Shown: positions 8,134 to 15,105, counted from the stretch's first letter. The stretch: DNA of 22,648 nt from Firmicutes bacterium CAG:95 (GCA_000438155.1 FR902931.1:1-22648); one strand, 5' to 3'. Numbers and translations: made by a program. Notes: a model not told the origin generated them from the letters alone.

Positions 8134-9153
8134 ATGAAAAAAAGAAAAACATTGCCCTTAGTGCTGTTCCTTGTACTGACCCTGCTTCCGGTGCTTTCCG
8201 GATGCAGCAGCTCTTCTCCCGGTTCTGCCGGCACGGATGGGTTAAAAAGCATCACCTTAAACGAAGTGGCCCATTCCATCTTCTATGCACCGATGTATGT
8301 TGCCATTGAGGAAGGTTATTTTGCCGACGAAGGTCTTGATGTGACACTGGTTACCGGCTTTGGTGCCGACAAAACCATGACCGCCGTTCTTACCGGGGAA
8401 GCAGACATCGGTTTCATGGGAAGTGAGTCCACGATCTATACCTATGCAGGTGGGGCATCCGATTATGTGGTAAATTTTGCGCAGCTCACCCAGCGGGCCG
8501 GAAACTTTCTGGTTTCCAGAGAGCCAATTGATGATTTCCAATGGGATATGTTGAAGGGAAAGACCGTTCTCGGCGGACGCGCCGGCGGTATGCCTGAAAT
8601 GGTATTTGAATACATTCTGAAAAAGAATAACATCGATCCGAAAACCGATCTTTCGATCGACCAGTCCATTGATTTCGGTTCTACCGCTGCCGCCTTTTCC
8701 GGCGGTCAGGGAGATTTTTCCGTAGAGTTTGAGCCCCACGCCACCTCTCTTGAAGAAAAAGGCGATGGCTACGTCGTTGCTTCCTTAGGAGAAAGCTCCG
8801 GCTATGTTCCTTACACGGCGTTCAGTGCAAAGAAAAGCTATATTGAAAACAATCCTGAAATTATCCAGTCCTTTACCAATGCACTGCAAAAGGGCATGGA
8901 CTATGTGGGCAGTCATACCCCGGAGGAAATTGCCACTGTCATTGCTCCGCAGTTTGACGGCACACAGCTGCAGACCATCACCACCATCGTTTCCCGGTAT
9001 GCGGCACAGGATACCTGGAAGGAGAATCTGATTTTTGAAGAGGATTCCTTCATGCTCTTACAGAATATCCTGGAAGAAGCCGGTGAGCTTCCGGAACGTG
9101 TTCCTTATGAAGCTCTTGTAACCACAGAATTTGCCGAACAGGCTATAAAATAA
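8134..9153 (+). CDS. ABC transporter substrate-binding lipoprotein, SsuA/NMT1/ThiY-like
   Basis: Extracytoplasmic solute-binding protein of the NMT1/SsuA class (taurine, sulfonate, nitrate or thiamin-precursor type). The 339-residue product has a lipoprotein signal: Lys/Arg-rich start, hydrophobic core and lipobox LSGC with the modified Cys at about 24, followed by a Ser-rich linker. Family features are FYAPMYVAIEEGYFADEGLDV near the start of the mature protein, the GEADIGFMG segment, and GKTVLGGRAGGMPEM. GGAGG lies six bases before the ATG. No permease or ATPase gene adjoins it: a hairpin follows, then a gene on the opposite strand. It must therefore use components encoded elsewhere, or act as a stand-alone binding protein. 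I see no THI-box or other riboswitch upstream, so the ligand is not assignable. Confidence 0.88.
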   Translation: MKKRKTLPLVLFLVLTLLPVLSGCSSSSPGSAGTDGLKSITLNEVAHSIFYAPMYVAIEEGYFADEGLDVTLVTGFGADKTMTAVLTGEADIGFMGSESTIYTYAGGASDYVVNFAQLTQRAGNFLVSREPIDDFQWDMLKGKTVLGGRAGGMPEMVFEYILKKNNIDPKTDLSIDQSIDFGSTAAAFSGGQGDFSVEFEPHATSLEEKGDGYVVASLGESSGYVPYTAFSAKKSYIENNPEIIQSFTNALQKGMDYVGSHTPEEIATVIAPQFDGTQLQTITTIVSRYAAQDTWKENLIFEEDSFMLLQNILEEAGELPERVPYEALVTTEFAEQAIK

Positions 9154-9191
9154 AAGCACCCGCTTTCCTTCTGTGTGCAGCCTGTCGTATC

Positions 9192-9239
9192 CCCCGATGA
9201 AGAATCACCCGGTTTTCCTATGGTATTTCCTCATCGGGG
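9192..9239. terminator. Probable bidirectional terminator between converging genes
   Basis: CCCCGATGA (9192-9200) pairs perfectly with TCATCGGGG (9231-9239) around a 30-base loop, followed by TACTTTTGAT on the plus strand. The loop is long and the T run weak, so termination is likely but not certain. It separates the binding-protein gene (+) from the EamA transporter (-). Confidence 0.5.
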
Positions 9240-9289
9240 TACTTTTGATGTATTTATTGCATTAAAAGATTCATTACAGGCTCACTGTA

Positions 9290-10261
9290 CTAGCTCACAC
9301 CAATGACGATACCAATCACAATCACCGCTGCACAGAACAGCTTATAACCGACGTTCTTTTCCCTGAAAATGAATTTACCGGCAAGAATGGTTACCACACA
9401 GCCGCTCTGCTTCAGTAGCGTCATAATGGTAATCCGGCTGTCGGGTATGCCATTTGCCACAAACAGAGCTTTATCCGCAATGACAAATAAAATGGCAAGC
9501 AGCCAGATCCATCCGTTCTTCCAGACCTCTTTCCGGATTCTGGTGTGGCTGCAGAGAATATAAATCAGATAATACAGTACCAGAAACAGCATATACCAGA
9601 ACTGTAGCTGGGAGCTGCTGATGTTTTTCATCAGAAGCTTATCCATAAGTCCGGAAACTGCATTCAGCATGCAGGAGGCAAAGGCAAAAAGAACCAGGAT
9701 CACAGAGACTTCATTTCCGGATTGCCGTACTGCAGCAGATCCACCTGTCACTGCATCTGTGATATCCATTACCTGATCAGACTGACCGGGGACTGTCTGA
9801 TCTTTGCATCCTTTCGTCCGTTTTCTTTGCAGATTCGCCCGTAATTTTTTTAACAGCACAGAGGGCTTAAATTTCAGAAGCAGCAGGCCCGCACTGACAA
9901 AGACAAGACCGATCACCTGATGCGTATTCAGTGTCTCCTGCAGCACCACGACACCTAAAAGAGTTGCAAACAATACTCTTGATAAGTCAAGCACTCCATA
10001 GAGGCTGATCGGCATTTTCTTAATCGCCTTAAAGCTGCAGATCCATGCAAGGAAAATCACAAAGGACTTTAAGGCAATCCAGAAATAATATTTCGGCTCA
10101 AGCCCCATCGCCGACGGTGCCTGCGGAGTTACAAACAGAAAGCCGAGCAATGTATAGAAAAACAGCACCTCAATGACACTGCTTTTTGTCAATGCCTTCT
10201 TCTTTACAATTTCACGCGCTCCTTTTAACACTCCATATAATAAAACAAGTAACATCCACAT
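9290..10261 (-). CDS. EamA/DMT-superfamily membrane transporter
   Basis: Drug/metabolite-type transporter, 323 residues from the ATG at 10261; a TTG seven codons upstream overlaps the ribosome binding site and was rejected (GGAGG lies ten bases before the ATG). The protein has two EamA halves of about five helices each. The first half ends with the family-like sequence VVLQETLNTHQVIGLVFVSAG. The halves are joined by an unusually long hydrophilic linker (about 150-195, Lys/Arg then Asp/Gln/Ser-rich). The second half ends in GVVIGIVIGVS-like hydrophobic sequence with FIFREKNVGYKLF before the last helix. The substrate is unknown. It is divergent from the GH9 gene with back-to-back promoters, so joint regulation with sugar use is possible but unproven. 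Confidence 0.85.
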   Translation of the reverse strand: MWMLLVLLYGVLKGAREIVKKKALTKSSVIEVLFFYTLLGFLFVTPQAPSAMGLEPKYYFWIALKSFVIFLAWICSFKAIKKMPISLYGVLDLSRVLFATLLGVVVLQETLNTHQVIGLVFVSAGLLLLKFKPSVLLKKLRANLQRKRTKGCKDQTVPGQSDQVMDITDAVTGGSAAVRQSGNEVSVILVLFAFASCMLNAVSGLMDKLLMKNISSSQLQFWYMLFLVLYYLIYILCSHTRIRKEVWKNGWIWLLAILFVIADKALFVANGIPDSRITIMTLLKQSGCVVTILAGKFIFREKNVGYKLFCAAVIVIGIVIGVS

Positions 10262-10289
10262 CTCTTCCGTTCCTCCAGACAATAACCCT

Positions 10290-10319
10290 TTTATATTCTA
10301 TTTTAGTACCATTTGTCTA
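10290..10319 (-). promoter_or_regulatory. Promoter of the EamA transporter gene
   Basis: On the minus strand, TAGACA (10314-10319) and TATAAA (10290-10295) are separated by 18 bases. It lies directly beside the oppositely directed GH9 promoter. Confidence 0.55.
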
Positions 10320-10325
10320 TAGGCA

Positions 10326-10354
10326 TTGTGTACAAAACTGTTCAATGCTATAAT
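10326..10354 (+). promoter_or_regulatory. Promoter of the GH9 glycosidase gene
   Basis: A perfect TATAAT (10349-10354) lies 17 bases after a poor -35, TTGTGT (10326-10331). A weak -35 with a perfect -10 is the pattern of an activator-dependent or weak basal promoter. It is only a few bases from the divergent transporter promoter. Confidence 0.5.
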
Positions 10355-10384
10355 TTCCTTATCGAATATTTGGAGGGTTATCTT

Positions 10385-12031
10385 ATGGGTATTTTTATTG
10401 ATCAGACAGGGTATCTCCCTGTATCCAGGAAAGTGGCAACCACCACCTTTCCCTGTAATTTCCAGTTAATCGACAGCACAACACAGCATGCCGTTTATGA
10501 TGGAGTAAGCACGGATTCCGGAATGGATGAAAGCGCAGGAGAACAGGTCTACCAGCTTGATTTTTCGAAAGTAAACGCTCCCGGACACTACTATGTCCTT
10601 GCCGGAAACGGGGAGCGCTCCCACACCTTTGTCATAGGAGAGCATGTTTATAAACAGCTCCAGCTGGATCTGATGAAATGTTTTTACTTCCAGCGCTGCG
10701 GCTGTGCACTTACCAGCGAATATGCCGGTGAATATACACATGCCGCCTGCCATACAGAGGATGCTGTTTTTTTAGAGGATTACATGAACCAGACACCGGA
10801 TCCGCCACACTTTGACATGACCGGCGGCTGGCATGATGCCGGAGATTTCGGACGCTATATTTCCCCGGCAGCCGTTGCTGTCGGACATTTGCTGTATGCG
10901 TATGAGCTTTTCCCCGAAAGCTTTCAGGCTTCCTTACATATTCCGGAATCCGGTAATCTGCTTCCTGACATCTTAAATGAATGTCTCTATGAATTAAAAT
11001 GGATGCTGAAAATGCAGGCAGACAATGGCGGCGTTTATCACAAGCTGACCTCCTTTGTCCATGCGGACTTCCTGATGCCGGAGGAGGACAAACTCCCCTT
11101 CCTGATCTATCCCGTTTCCACCATGGCAACTGCAGATTTTGCAGCCTCCATGGCACTGGCCTCCAGAGTGTATGCTCCTTTTGATAAAGCATTCTCCACA
11201 CAGGCCCTTGAAGCCTCCCGTAAGGCCTTCGCCTATATGGAAAGCCACCCTTATATCGGCTTCCACAATCCGGAAGGAAGCAACACCGGAGAATACGATG
11301 ATGACTGTGACATCGACGAACGTCTCTGGGCAAGTGCCGAACTTCTTCGTACGGATACAGCTCATCGGGATACCTATTTAAAGGCTTTTGAAAAATATTC
11401 TTCCATGACTCATCCGGAAGTAAGCAAAACCGATTTTGGCTGGACCGATGTTTCAGGCATGGCAACCCTATGTCTGCTTACGGATCCTGGAAACACCTGT
11501 GGAGCCACACGGAAAAGGGAATATGAACAGATCCTGTTTACCGAGGCCGACCGGCTCATAGAACTGCAAAAGAAATCCGGCTTTGAGCTTTCGATGCAGC
11601 CGGAGGATTTTGTATGGGGAAGCAACATGGTGGTCTGCAACCGTTCCATGCTGCTGATTCTGGCCTCCCTTTGCAGTGAGGGAGACACCGCATCCCGGTA
11701 TCGTGAGGCTGCATTAAACCAGCTCCATTATCTGCTCGGCCGTAATGCACTTGATATCAGCTATGTAACCGGAGAAGGTGAACATGCTTTTAAGAATCCT
11801 CACAACCGTCCGACCGCATGCGATGAAATTGATCTGCCGATGCCGGGCTGGGTAAGCGGCGGTCCCTTTAAAACACCTTGTGATCCTGCTGCCATTGCGG
11901 CTGTTCCTGCCGGTACCGCTCCGATGAAATGTTATGTCGATGACGTAGGAAGCTATTCCACAAACGAAATTACCATTTACTGGAATTCTCCTGCAGTATT
12001 TATGACTGCATTCTTTAACCGGACAATCTAA
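10385..12031 (+). CDS. Cytoplasmic glycoside hydrolase family 9 enzyme (cellulase/cello-oligosaccharidase type)
   Basis: Inverting GH9 glycosidase of 548 residues. The start at 10385 follows GGAGGG by seven bases; the frame opens earlier but without a binding site. An N-terminal immunoglobulin-like cellulase domain (about 1-88, from IDQTGYLP to HTFVIGE) is joined to the (alpha/alpha)6 catalytic domain. Catalytic Asp residues are in GGWHDAGDFGRY (D151, D154), the substrate-binding His/Arg in NPHNRPTACD, and the acid Glu in SYSTNEITIYWNSP (E528). There is no signal peptide, dockerin, carbohydrate-binding module or anchor, so it should act inside the cell, presumably on imported beta-gluco-oligosaccharides. 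No sugar transporter or other glycosidase adjoins it. Repeat family A copy 2 and a strong terminator follow the stop codon. Substrate specificity cannot be read from the sequence. Confidence 0.93.
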   Translation: MGIFIDQTGYLPVSRKVATTTFPCNFQLIDSTTQHAVYDGVSTDSGMDESAGEQVYQLDFSKVNAPGHYYVLAGNGERSHTFVIGEHVYKQLQLDLMKCFYFQRCGCALTSEYAGEYTHAACHTEDAVFLEDYMNQTPDPPHFDMTGGWHDAGDFGRYISPAAVAVGHLLYAYELFPESFQASLHIPESGNLLPDILNECLYELKWMLKMQADNGGVYHKLTSFVHADFLMPEEDKLPFLIYPVSTMATADFAASMALASRVYAPFDKAFSTQALEASRKAFAYMESHPYIGFHNPEGSNTGEYDDDCDIDERLWASAELLRTDTAHRDTYLKAFEKYSSMTHPEVSKTDFGWTDVSGMATLCLLTDPGNTCGATRKREYEQILFTEADRLIELQKKSGFELSMQPEDFVWGSNMVVCNRSMLLILASLCSEGDTASRYREAALNQLHYLLGRNALDISYVTGEGEHAFKNPHNRPTACDEIDLPMPGWVSGGPFKTPCDPAAIAAVPAGTAPMKCYVDDVGSYSTNEITIYWNSPAVFMTAFFNRTI

Positions 12032-12040
12032 GAGCAGCCT

Positions 12041-12174
12041 CACCAGGTGCTCCGCATGCACCTGCTGCACTAAGTTCGTACTTCACTTGGCTTATTTGTT
12101 CTCATTAAGTGCACAGGTATCGTTCGTACTAAGTTCAGACTTCTCCTTCGGATCGTCTTCACCAGGTACTCTAC
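12041..12174 (+). repeat. Dispersed intergenic repeat family A, copy 2
   Basis: Ten bases after the GH9 stop codon, in the same orientation as copy 1 (1564-1691). The ends are direct repeats of each other (CACCAGGTGCTC at 12041, CACCAGGTACTC at 12160). The 59-nt stem-loop at 12060-12118 has exactly the stem of copy 1 (ACCTG, GCACT / AGTGC, CAGGT), with a diverged loop. It falls between the GH9 stop and its terminator, hence in the 3' untranslated region of the GH9 transcript. Nothing coding is visible in 12032-12253. Confidence 0.75.
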
Positions 12175-12211
12175 ATAAATAAGGCGCTGCGGACCGCAGC
12201 GCCTTATTTAT
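12175..12211. terminator. Strong bidirectional terminator between GH9 gene and DUF1836 gene
   Basis: A 16-pair perfect stem (12175-12190 with 12196-12211) contains AAGGCGCTGC / GCAGCGCCTT, has a five-base loop GGACC, and is flanked by A/T on both sides. It serves both converging transcripts. Confidence 0.9.
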
Positions 12212-12253
12212 TAATGTTTTATATTTGTTTGTATTCGTTTTCTTTTATTCGTA

Positions 12254-12922
12254 TTATTTATCTTTCACTGCTTTCTCTTTGACCGGCTTTTCCTTCATCG
12301 CCTTTCCGGTATCCGGCTCCTGTTTCTGTGTTACTTCCCGGAAATTATCCACCAGCTTTTCCAGTAAAAGCTTCTTCACGTACACATCGTATCCCAGCGT
12401 AAAAATAAAGGAAAATAACTGTAAAATCTCCTGATCCTCTTCCGGCACGTCGGTAAAGGTCTTTTTCGACATCGCAAACTTTTCAATAATATCTTTCTTA
12501 AGACCTGCAATCTGCTCCTCTTCCATGCCGAACACCTCTTCGTAGATACTGGAAAGGTTCGGCTCACTGGTCTTCTGGAAGTAACGTTCTGCAAGAGGAT
12601 TTAACAGAGTCTGGATATCATTGATCGAAAGCATTCCCTTACAGTAATAAATGAAAATCAGCATCAGGATATGCTCTTTACTGTACTTCTTCTTGACCGG
12701 CGGCGGCAGAAGATCGTTCTTTGCATAGTTGTTAATCATGGTCTTCGTCAGAATCTTGTCTTCGTCCGGCTTACGCGTTGTCGGCTTCAGCTTACGATCC
12801 ATAAAGGTCGTCACCTGATCCATATATAAATCAATATTGGGAATATCTTCAAGTTTAATGCTCTCGATTCTCCCGATGCTTTCTAATATGCTGTTTAATA
12901 AATCGTCCTTATCGATTGTCAT
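12254..12922 (-). CDS. DUF1836 domain protein (putative MerR-like DNA-binding regulator)
   Basis: 222 residues. The central region resembles DUF1836 (YkrK-like) proteins: LTKTMINNYAKNDLLPPPVKKKYSKEH is like the helix-turn-helix and wing of MerR-type regulators, followed by HILMLIFIYYCKGMLSINDIQTLL. The C-terminal third is helical and ends in a Lys/Glu-rich repetitive tail (KEKPVKEKAVKDK), probably disordered. An AAGGAAG lies upstream of the ATG at 12922. A DNA-binding role is inferred from the fold; targets are unknown. It converges on the GH9 gene and diverges, across a hairpin-rich intergenic block, from the YerC-like gene. Confidence 0.82.
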   Translation of the reverse strand: MTIDKDDLLNSILESIGRIESIKLEDIPNIDLYMDQVTTFMDRKLKPTTRKPDEDKILTKTMINNYAKNDLLPPPVKKKYSKEHILMLIFIYYCKGMLSINDIQTLLNPLAERYFQKTSEPNLSSIYEEVFGMEEEQIAGLKKDIIEKFAMSKKTFTDVPEEDQEILQLFSFIFTLGYDVYVKKLLLEKLVDNFREVTQKQEPDTGKAMKEKPVKEKAVKDK

Positions 12923-12954
12923 GGTATCTGCTTCCTTCCAAATACTTACCTTCC

Positions 12955-12995
12955 AAAAACAAATGCCTCCTTCGGAGTCGCTTGTTTTTCTCTGC
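12955..12995 (+). repeat. 41-bp palindromic repeat family B, copy 1
   Basis: Identical over 41 bases to 13073-13113. It folds on itself: AAAAACAA at the left pairs with TTGTTTTT at the right, and an inner CTCC-TTC-GGAG hairpin forms the tip. Confidence 0.85.
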
Positions 12996-13072
12996 TCTGC
13001 TTTATGCTCTCATGCTCGTGCTTCGCACTCCCTGTCTGTCTTCGACAGACGCATGTTCGCTAATGGGTGCTG

Positions 13073-13113
13073 AAAAACAAATGCCTCCTTCGGAGTCGCT
13101 TGTTTTTCTCTGC
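13073..13113 (+). repeat. 41-bp palindromic repeat family B, copy 2
   Basis: Exact second copy of 12955-12995, starting 118 bp after the first. It is enclosed by an extra 9-pair stem (13062-13070 with 13112-13120), giving a 59-nt hairpin. Confidence 0.85.
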
Positions 13114-13181
13114 ACCCATTATATAGTATTTGAAACTACATGGCAAGTCTTCATTTACCACAATATATTTTGATTTTTCAG

Positions 13182-13210
13182 TGGACTTTAAAACTTTAGT
13201 ATGTTAAAAT
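13182..13210 (+). promoter_or_regulatory. Promoter of the YerC-like regulator gene
   Basis: TGGACT (13182-13187), 17-base spacer, then TAAAAT (13205-13210) preceded by TGT, so an extended -10. The predicted leader is about 53 nt. Confidence 0.55.
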
Positions 13211-13269
13211 ATTACTGTGTAAATATCACTATGCAAAATACATTCATGTTTATATTATGGAGGTATCTC

Positions 13270-13560
13270 ATGAATAAGAAAATACAAACGGAAGCAGTAG
13301 ACCATTTATTTGAAGCCATTCTGTCCCTTGAGAACAAGGAAGAGTGCTACGGCTTTTTCGAGGATCTCTGCACGGTTAATGAACTGCTCTCTCTCTCCCA
13401 GCGTTACGAGGTGGCATCCATGTTAAAGGATCACAAGACCTACCTTGAGATTGCGGAGAAAACCGGAGCATCCACCGCTACGATCAGCCGGGTCAACCGT
13501 TCCTTAAACTACGGAAACGATGGATATGAACTCGTATTTTCCAGAATCCATCATAACTGA
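13270..13560 (+). CDS. YerC/YecD family TrpR-like DNA-binding protein
   Basis: 96-residue member of the TrpR superfamily, YerC/YecD branch, common in Firmicutes and without an agreed ligand. The whole protein is helical. The helix-turn-helix lies at about 57-80 (TYLEIAEKTGASTATISRVNRSL), preceded by the conserved CTVNELLSLSQRYEVASML. The start at 13270 follows GGAGG by six bases; an earlier in-frame ATG has no binding site and adds residues unlike the family. It has its own promoter and ends in a strong terminator, so it is monocistronic. It probably represses or activates a small regulon; any link to tryptophan is not shown by the neighbours. Confidence 0.92.
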   Translation: MNKKIQTEAVDHLFEAILSLENKEECYGFFEDLCTVNELLSLSQRYEVASMLKDHKTYLEIAEKTGASTATISRVNRSLNYGNDGYELVFSRIHHN

Positions 13561-13575
13561 TTGACGATTTATAAC

Positions 13576-13605
13576 AAATGGGTAAGCCCTGTGGCTTACC
13601 CATTT
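13576..13605. terminator. Bidirectional terminator overlapping the end of the LytM-like gene
   Basis: A 13-pair perfect stem (13576-13588 with 13593-13605) has loop CTGT. It terminates the YerC-like gene. The last codons (Asn-Gly-stop) of the converging LytM-like gene lie inside its right arm. Confidence 0.9.
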
Positions 13606-14576
13606 ATTTCGATTAACGTCATCGGATCAATATATTCTTCATTCTGCATGATTTCATAGCCAAGCTTCGTATTATCCTCTCCTACCGTAAACAGGATATA
13701 TCCCTTGCCCAGTGTCTCGCCGGTCTTTACAAGCGGTGTCCCGTTATTCCGGTAAATGGACTGATAGCCGTTTCCATGGTCAATCACGATCTTGTTTCCA
13801 TATTGCTCATCGGCATCAATGCTGAGTACCACTCCCGTACCGGTCGATACAATATTTACCCCATCCGCAGCTGTAAATTCCAACATGGGATGCTCTTCAG
13901 AATCTGTGGCTTCTTCCATCGTGGCTGTCCCACTTAACGGAAAGCCCTTCGGCATTGCATTTTCACTTTCTTCCTGCGAAATCGCATCTTCCGTTGCCAT
14001 CTTCTTGCTGACGGTTTCACTTAAGACCGTAATCTTACTGTTCAGGGTGGCATTCTCTACCGTAAGGGATTCGTTCTCATCTGTGAGCGTATTAATCTGG
14101 CCGATCTGACTGATCATTTCCTGATGCATATTCTGAAGTGTGATCGAATCATAGATTAACCGGCATACCACCAGTACAATCACTAAAAACAACACAATAC
14201 CTGCCAGTTCAATTGTCGTTGAGCCAATATGATGCTGACGGATCACTCCGTCCTCTTTCTCCGTCACCAACAGAAGGAAGAATTTACTCTTGTGTCTCTT
14301 TCTTTCCCTCACAGGCTCCGTTTCCGCTTTGGTTTCCTTTTCCGTTTTCTCCGGTTCCTGTGTACCGGTATCCGGATTCCCGGATTGCTTTACATCCTCT
14401 GAGTTCTTTACTTCTTCTGCCTTTTCTGTTTTCTCGGCAGCTTTCTGTTCTGATTGATCTGCGGCAGTAATTTCGGTCTTTACTTCGGAAGTTTCTTTCA
14501 CTTCTTCAGTCTGCGCTGTCACCTGCCCGTTTTCGGTCTTTTCGACCTTCGTTTCCTCGACTTTGGATTGTTTCAT
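13596..14576 (-). CDS. Membrane-anchored protein with degenerate LytM (M23-like) domain
   Basis: 326 residues from the ATG at 14576, nine bases after GGAGG; the ATG two codons upstream is too close to it. Layout: a long disordered cytosolic Lys/Glu/Thr-rich region (1-95), a short basic stretch (RERKRHKSK), a transmembrane helix (about 122-142), an extracellular coiled coil (about 145-192) and a C-terminal LytM-type beta domain (about 228-326) recognisable by YGNKIVIDHGNGYQSIY and the ending YIDPMTLI. Most zinc ligands of active M23 peptidases are absent: the YxHL histidine is replaced (YRNN) and the HLHFE motif reads KLGYE; only H229 could align with the first ligand. It is therefore probably a non-catalytic binding or regulatory protein, comparable in design to SpoIIQ or EnvC-type activators. 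That role is inference. Confidence 0.85.
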   Translation of the reverse strand: MKQSKVEETKVEKTENGQVTAQTEEVKETSEVKTEITAADQSEQKAAEKTEKAEEVKNSEDVKQSGNPDTGTQEPEKTEKETKAETEPVRERKRHKSKFFLLLVTEKEDGVIRQHHIGSTTIELAGIVLFLVIVLVVCRLIYDSITLQNMHQEMISQIGQINTLTDENESLTVENATLNSKITVLSETVSKKMATEDAISQEESENAMPKGFPLSGTATMEEATDSEEHPMLEFTAADGVNIVSTGTGVVLSIDADEQYGNKIVIDHGNGYQSIYRNNGTPLVKTGETLGKGYILFTVGEDNTKLGYEIMQNEEYIDPMTLIEING

Positions 14577-14604
14577 TTTCATACACCTCCGGTCAATTAG
14601 GGAC

Positions 14605-14633
14605 ATTCTAACACAATTTTCCAAATCACACAA
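14605..14633 (-). promoter_or_regulatory. Promoter of the LytM-like gene
   Basis: On the minus strand, TAGAAT (14605-14610) is preceded by TGT (extended -10); a weak -35, TTGTGT (14628-14633), lies 17 bases upstream. The leader is short. Confidence 0.5.
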
Positions 14634-14687
14634 CTATTACGTTATGTTCACTCGTATCCCGATGAACCATTTTGTCAAAGAAATTCC

Positions 14688-14716
14688 TTTACATTTAGGG
14701 TTTCCTGTGCTATTCT
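14688..14716 (+). promoter_or_regulatory. Promoter of the cold-shock protein gene
   Basis: TTTACA (14688-14693), 17-base spacer, TATTCT (14711-14716) preceded by TGC (extended -10). The leader of about 56 nt is shorter than the thermosensing leader of E. coli cspA. Confidence 0.5.
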
Positions 14717-14778
14717 GAACTTGTTACAGATTACTGTAGCGGCACTATATATTTTTAATTTTCTTGGAGGTATCTACA

Positions 14779-14979
14779 ATGAACAAAGGTACAGTTAAGT
14801 GGTTTAACAACCAAAAAGGTTACGGATTCATCTCTGATGAGGCAGGCAATGACGTTTTCGTACATTACTCAGGATTAAACATGGAAGGCTTCAAGTCTCT
14901 TGAAGAAGGAGCTGCTGTAGAATTCGACGTAGTAAATGGCGAAAAAGGACCTCAGGCTGTAAACGTAACAAAGTTATAA
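14779..14979 (+). CDS. CspA-family cold-shock protein
   Basis: 66-residue single cold-shock domain (five-stranded OB fold) that binds single-stranded RNA and DNA and acts as an RNA chaperone. RNP1 (KGYGFI) and RNP2 (VFVHYS) are both intact, as is the N-terminal MNKGTVKWFN and the closing GPQAVNVTKL. The ATG at 14779 follows GGAGG by eight bases; a longer frame upstream covers the binding site and was rejected. It has its own promoter, and an about 100-base A/T-rich 3' untranslated region leads to the terminator at 15078, so it is a single-gene unit. Confidence 0.97.
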   Translation: MNKGTVKWFNNQKGYGFISDEAGNDVFVHYSGLNMEGFKSLEEGAAVEFDVVNGEKGPQAVNVTKL

Positions 14980-15077
14980 TTCCTGTGAATCATAACGCTT
15001 TATTTAATTCAGTAACACGATGTGCCTGTTCTTAAATATAACTATTTAGAATTTGCTATTGTTTTAAGGAATTAAAG

Positions 15078-15105
15078 AAAACCCCATCCCAACCGATGGG
15101 GTTTT
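15078..15105 (+). terminator. Terminator of the cold-shock gene
   Basis: AAAACCCCATC (15078-15088) pairs with GATGGGGTTTT (15095-15105) around a six-base loop, and T residues follow. It lies 98 bases past the csp stop codon. Confidence 0.88.

Larger units (their letters stand above)
12923..13181. other. Hairpin-dense intergenic block between DUF1836 and YerC-like genes
   Basis: The gap before the YerC-like gene is 347 bp and holds no credible gene. Within 12951-13121 are an exact 41-bp repeat in two copies (listed separately), a perfect 7-pair hairpin GTCTGTC-TTC-GACAGAC (13034-13050), a small GTGC-TTC-GCAC hairpin just before it, and a 9-pair outer stem AATGGGTGC / GCACCCATT (13062-13070 and 13112-13120) that encloses the second repeat copy. 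Nearly every loop is TTC. The rest (13122-13181) is AT-rich promoter-proximal sequence. Role unknown; mRNA stability, termination or a palindromic repetitive element are candidates. Confidence 0.7.

Noticed and set aside
10710..11465. 251-codon frame on the minus strand within the GH9 gene
   Set aside because: It lies opposite catalytic GH9 sequence and gives an Arg/His/Cys-rich product typical of antisense frames.
12951..13121. Possible CRISPR array
   Set aside because: Only two repeat copies, one 77-bp spacer that is itself full of hairpins, and no cas genes in the window.
12916..13173. Small plus-strand frame spanning the family B repeats
   Set aside because: No ribosome binding site; it reads through palindromes and its composition is not protein-like.
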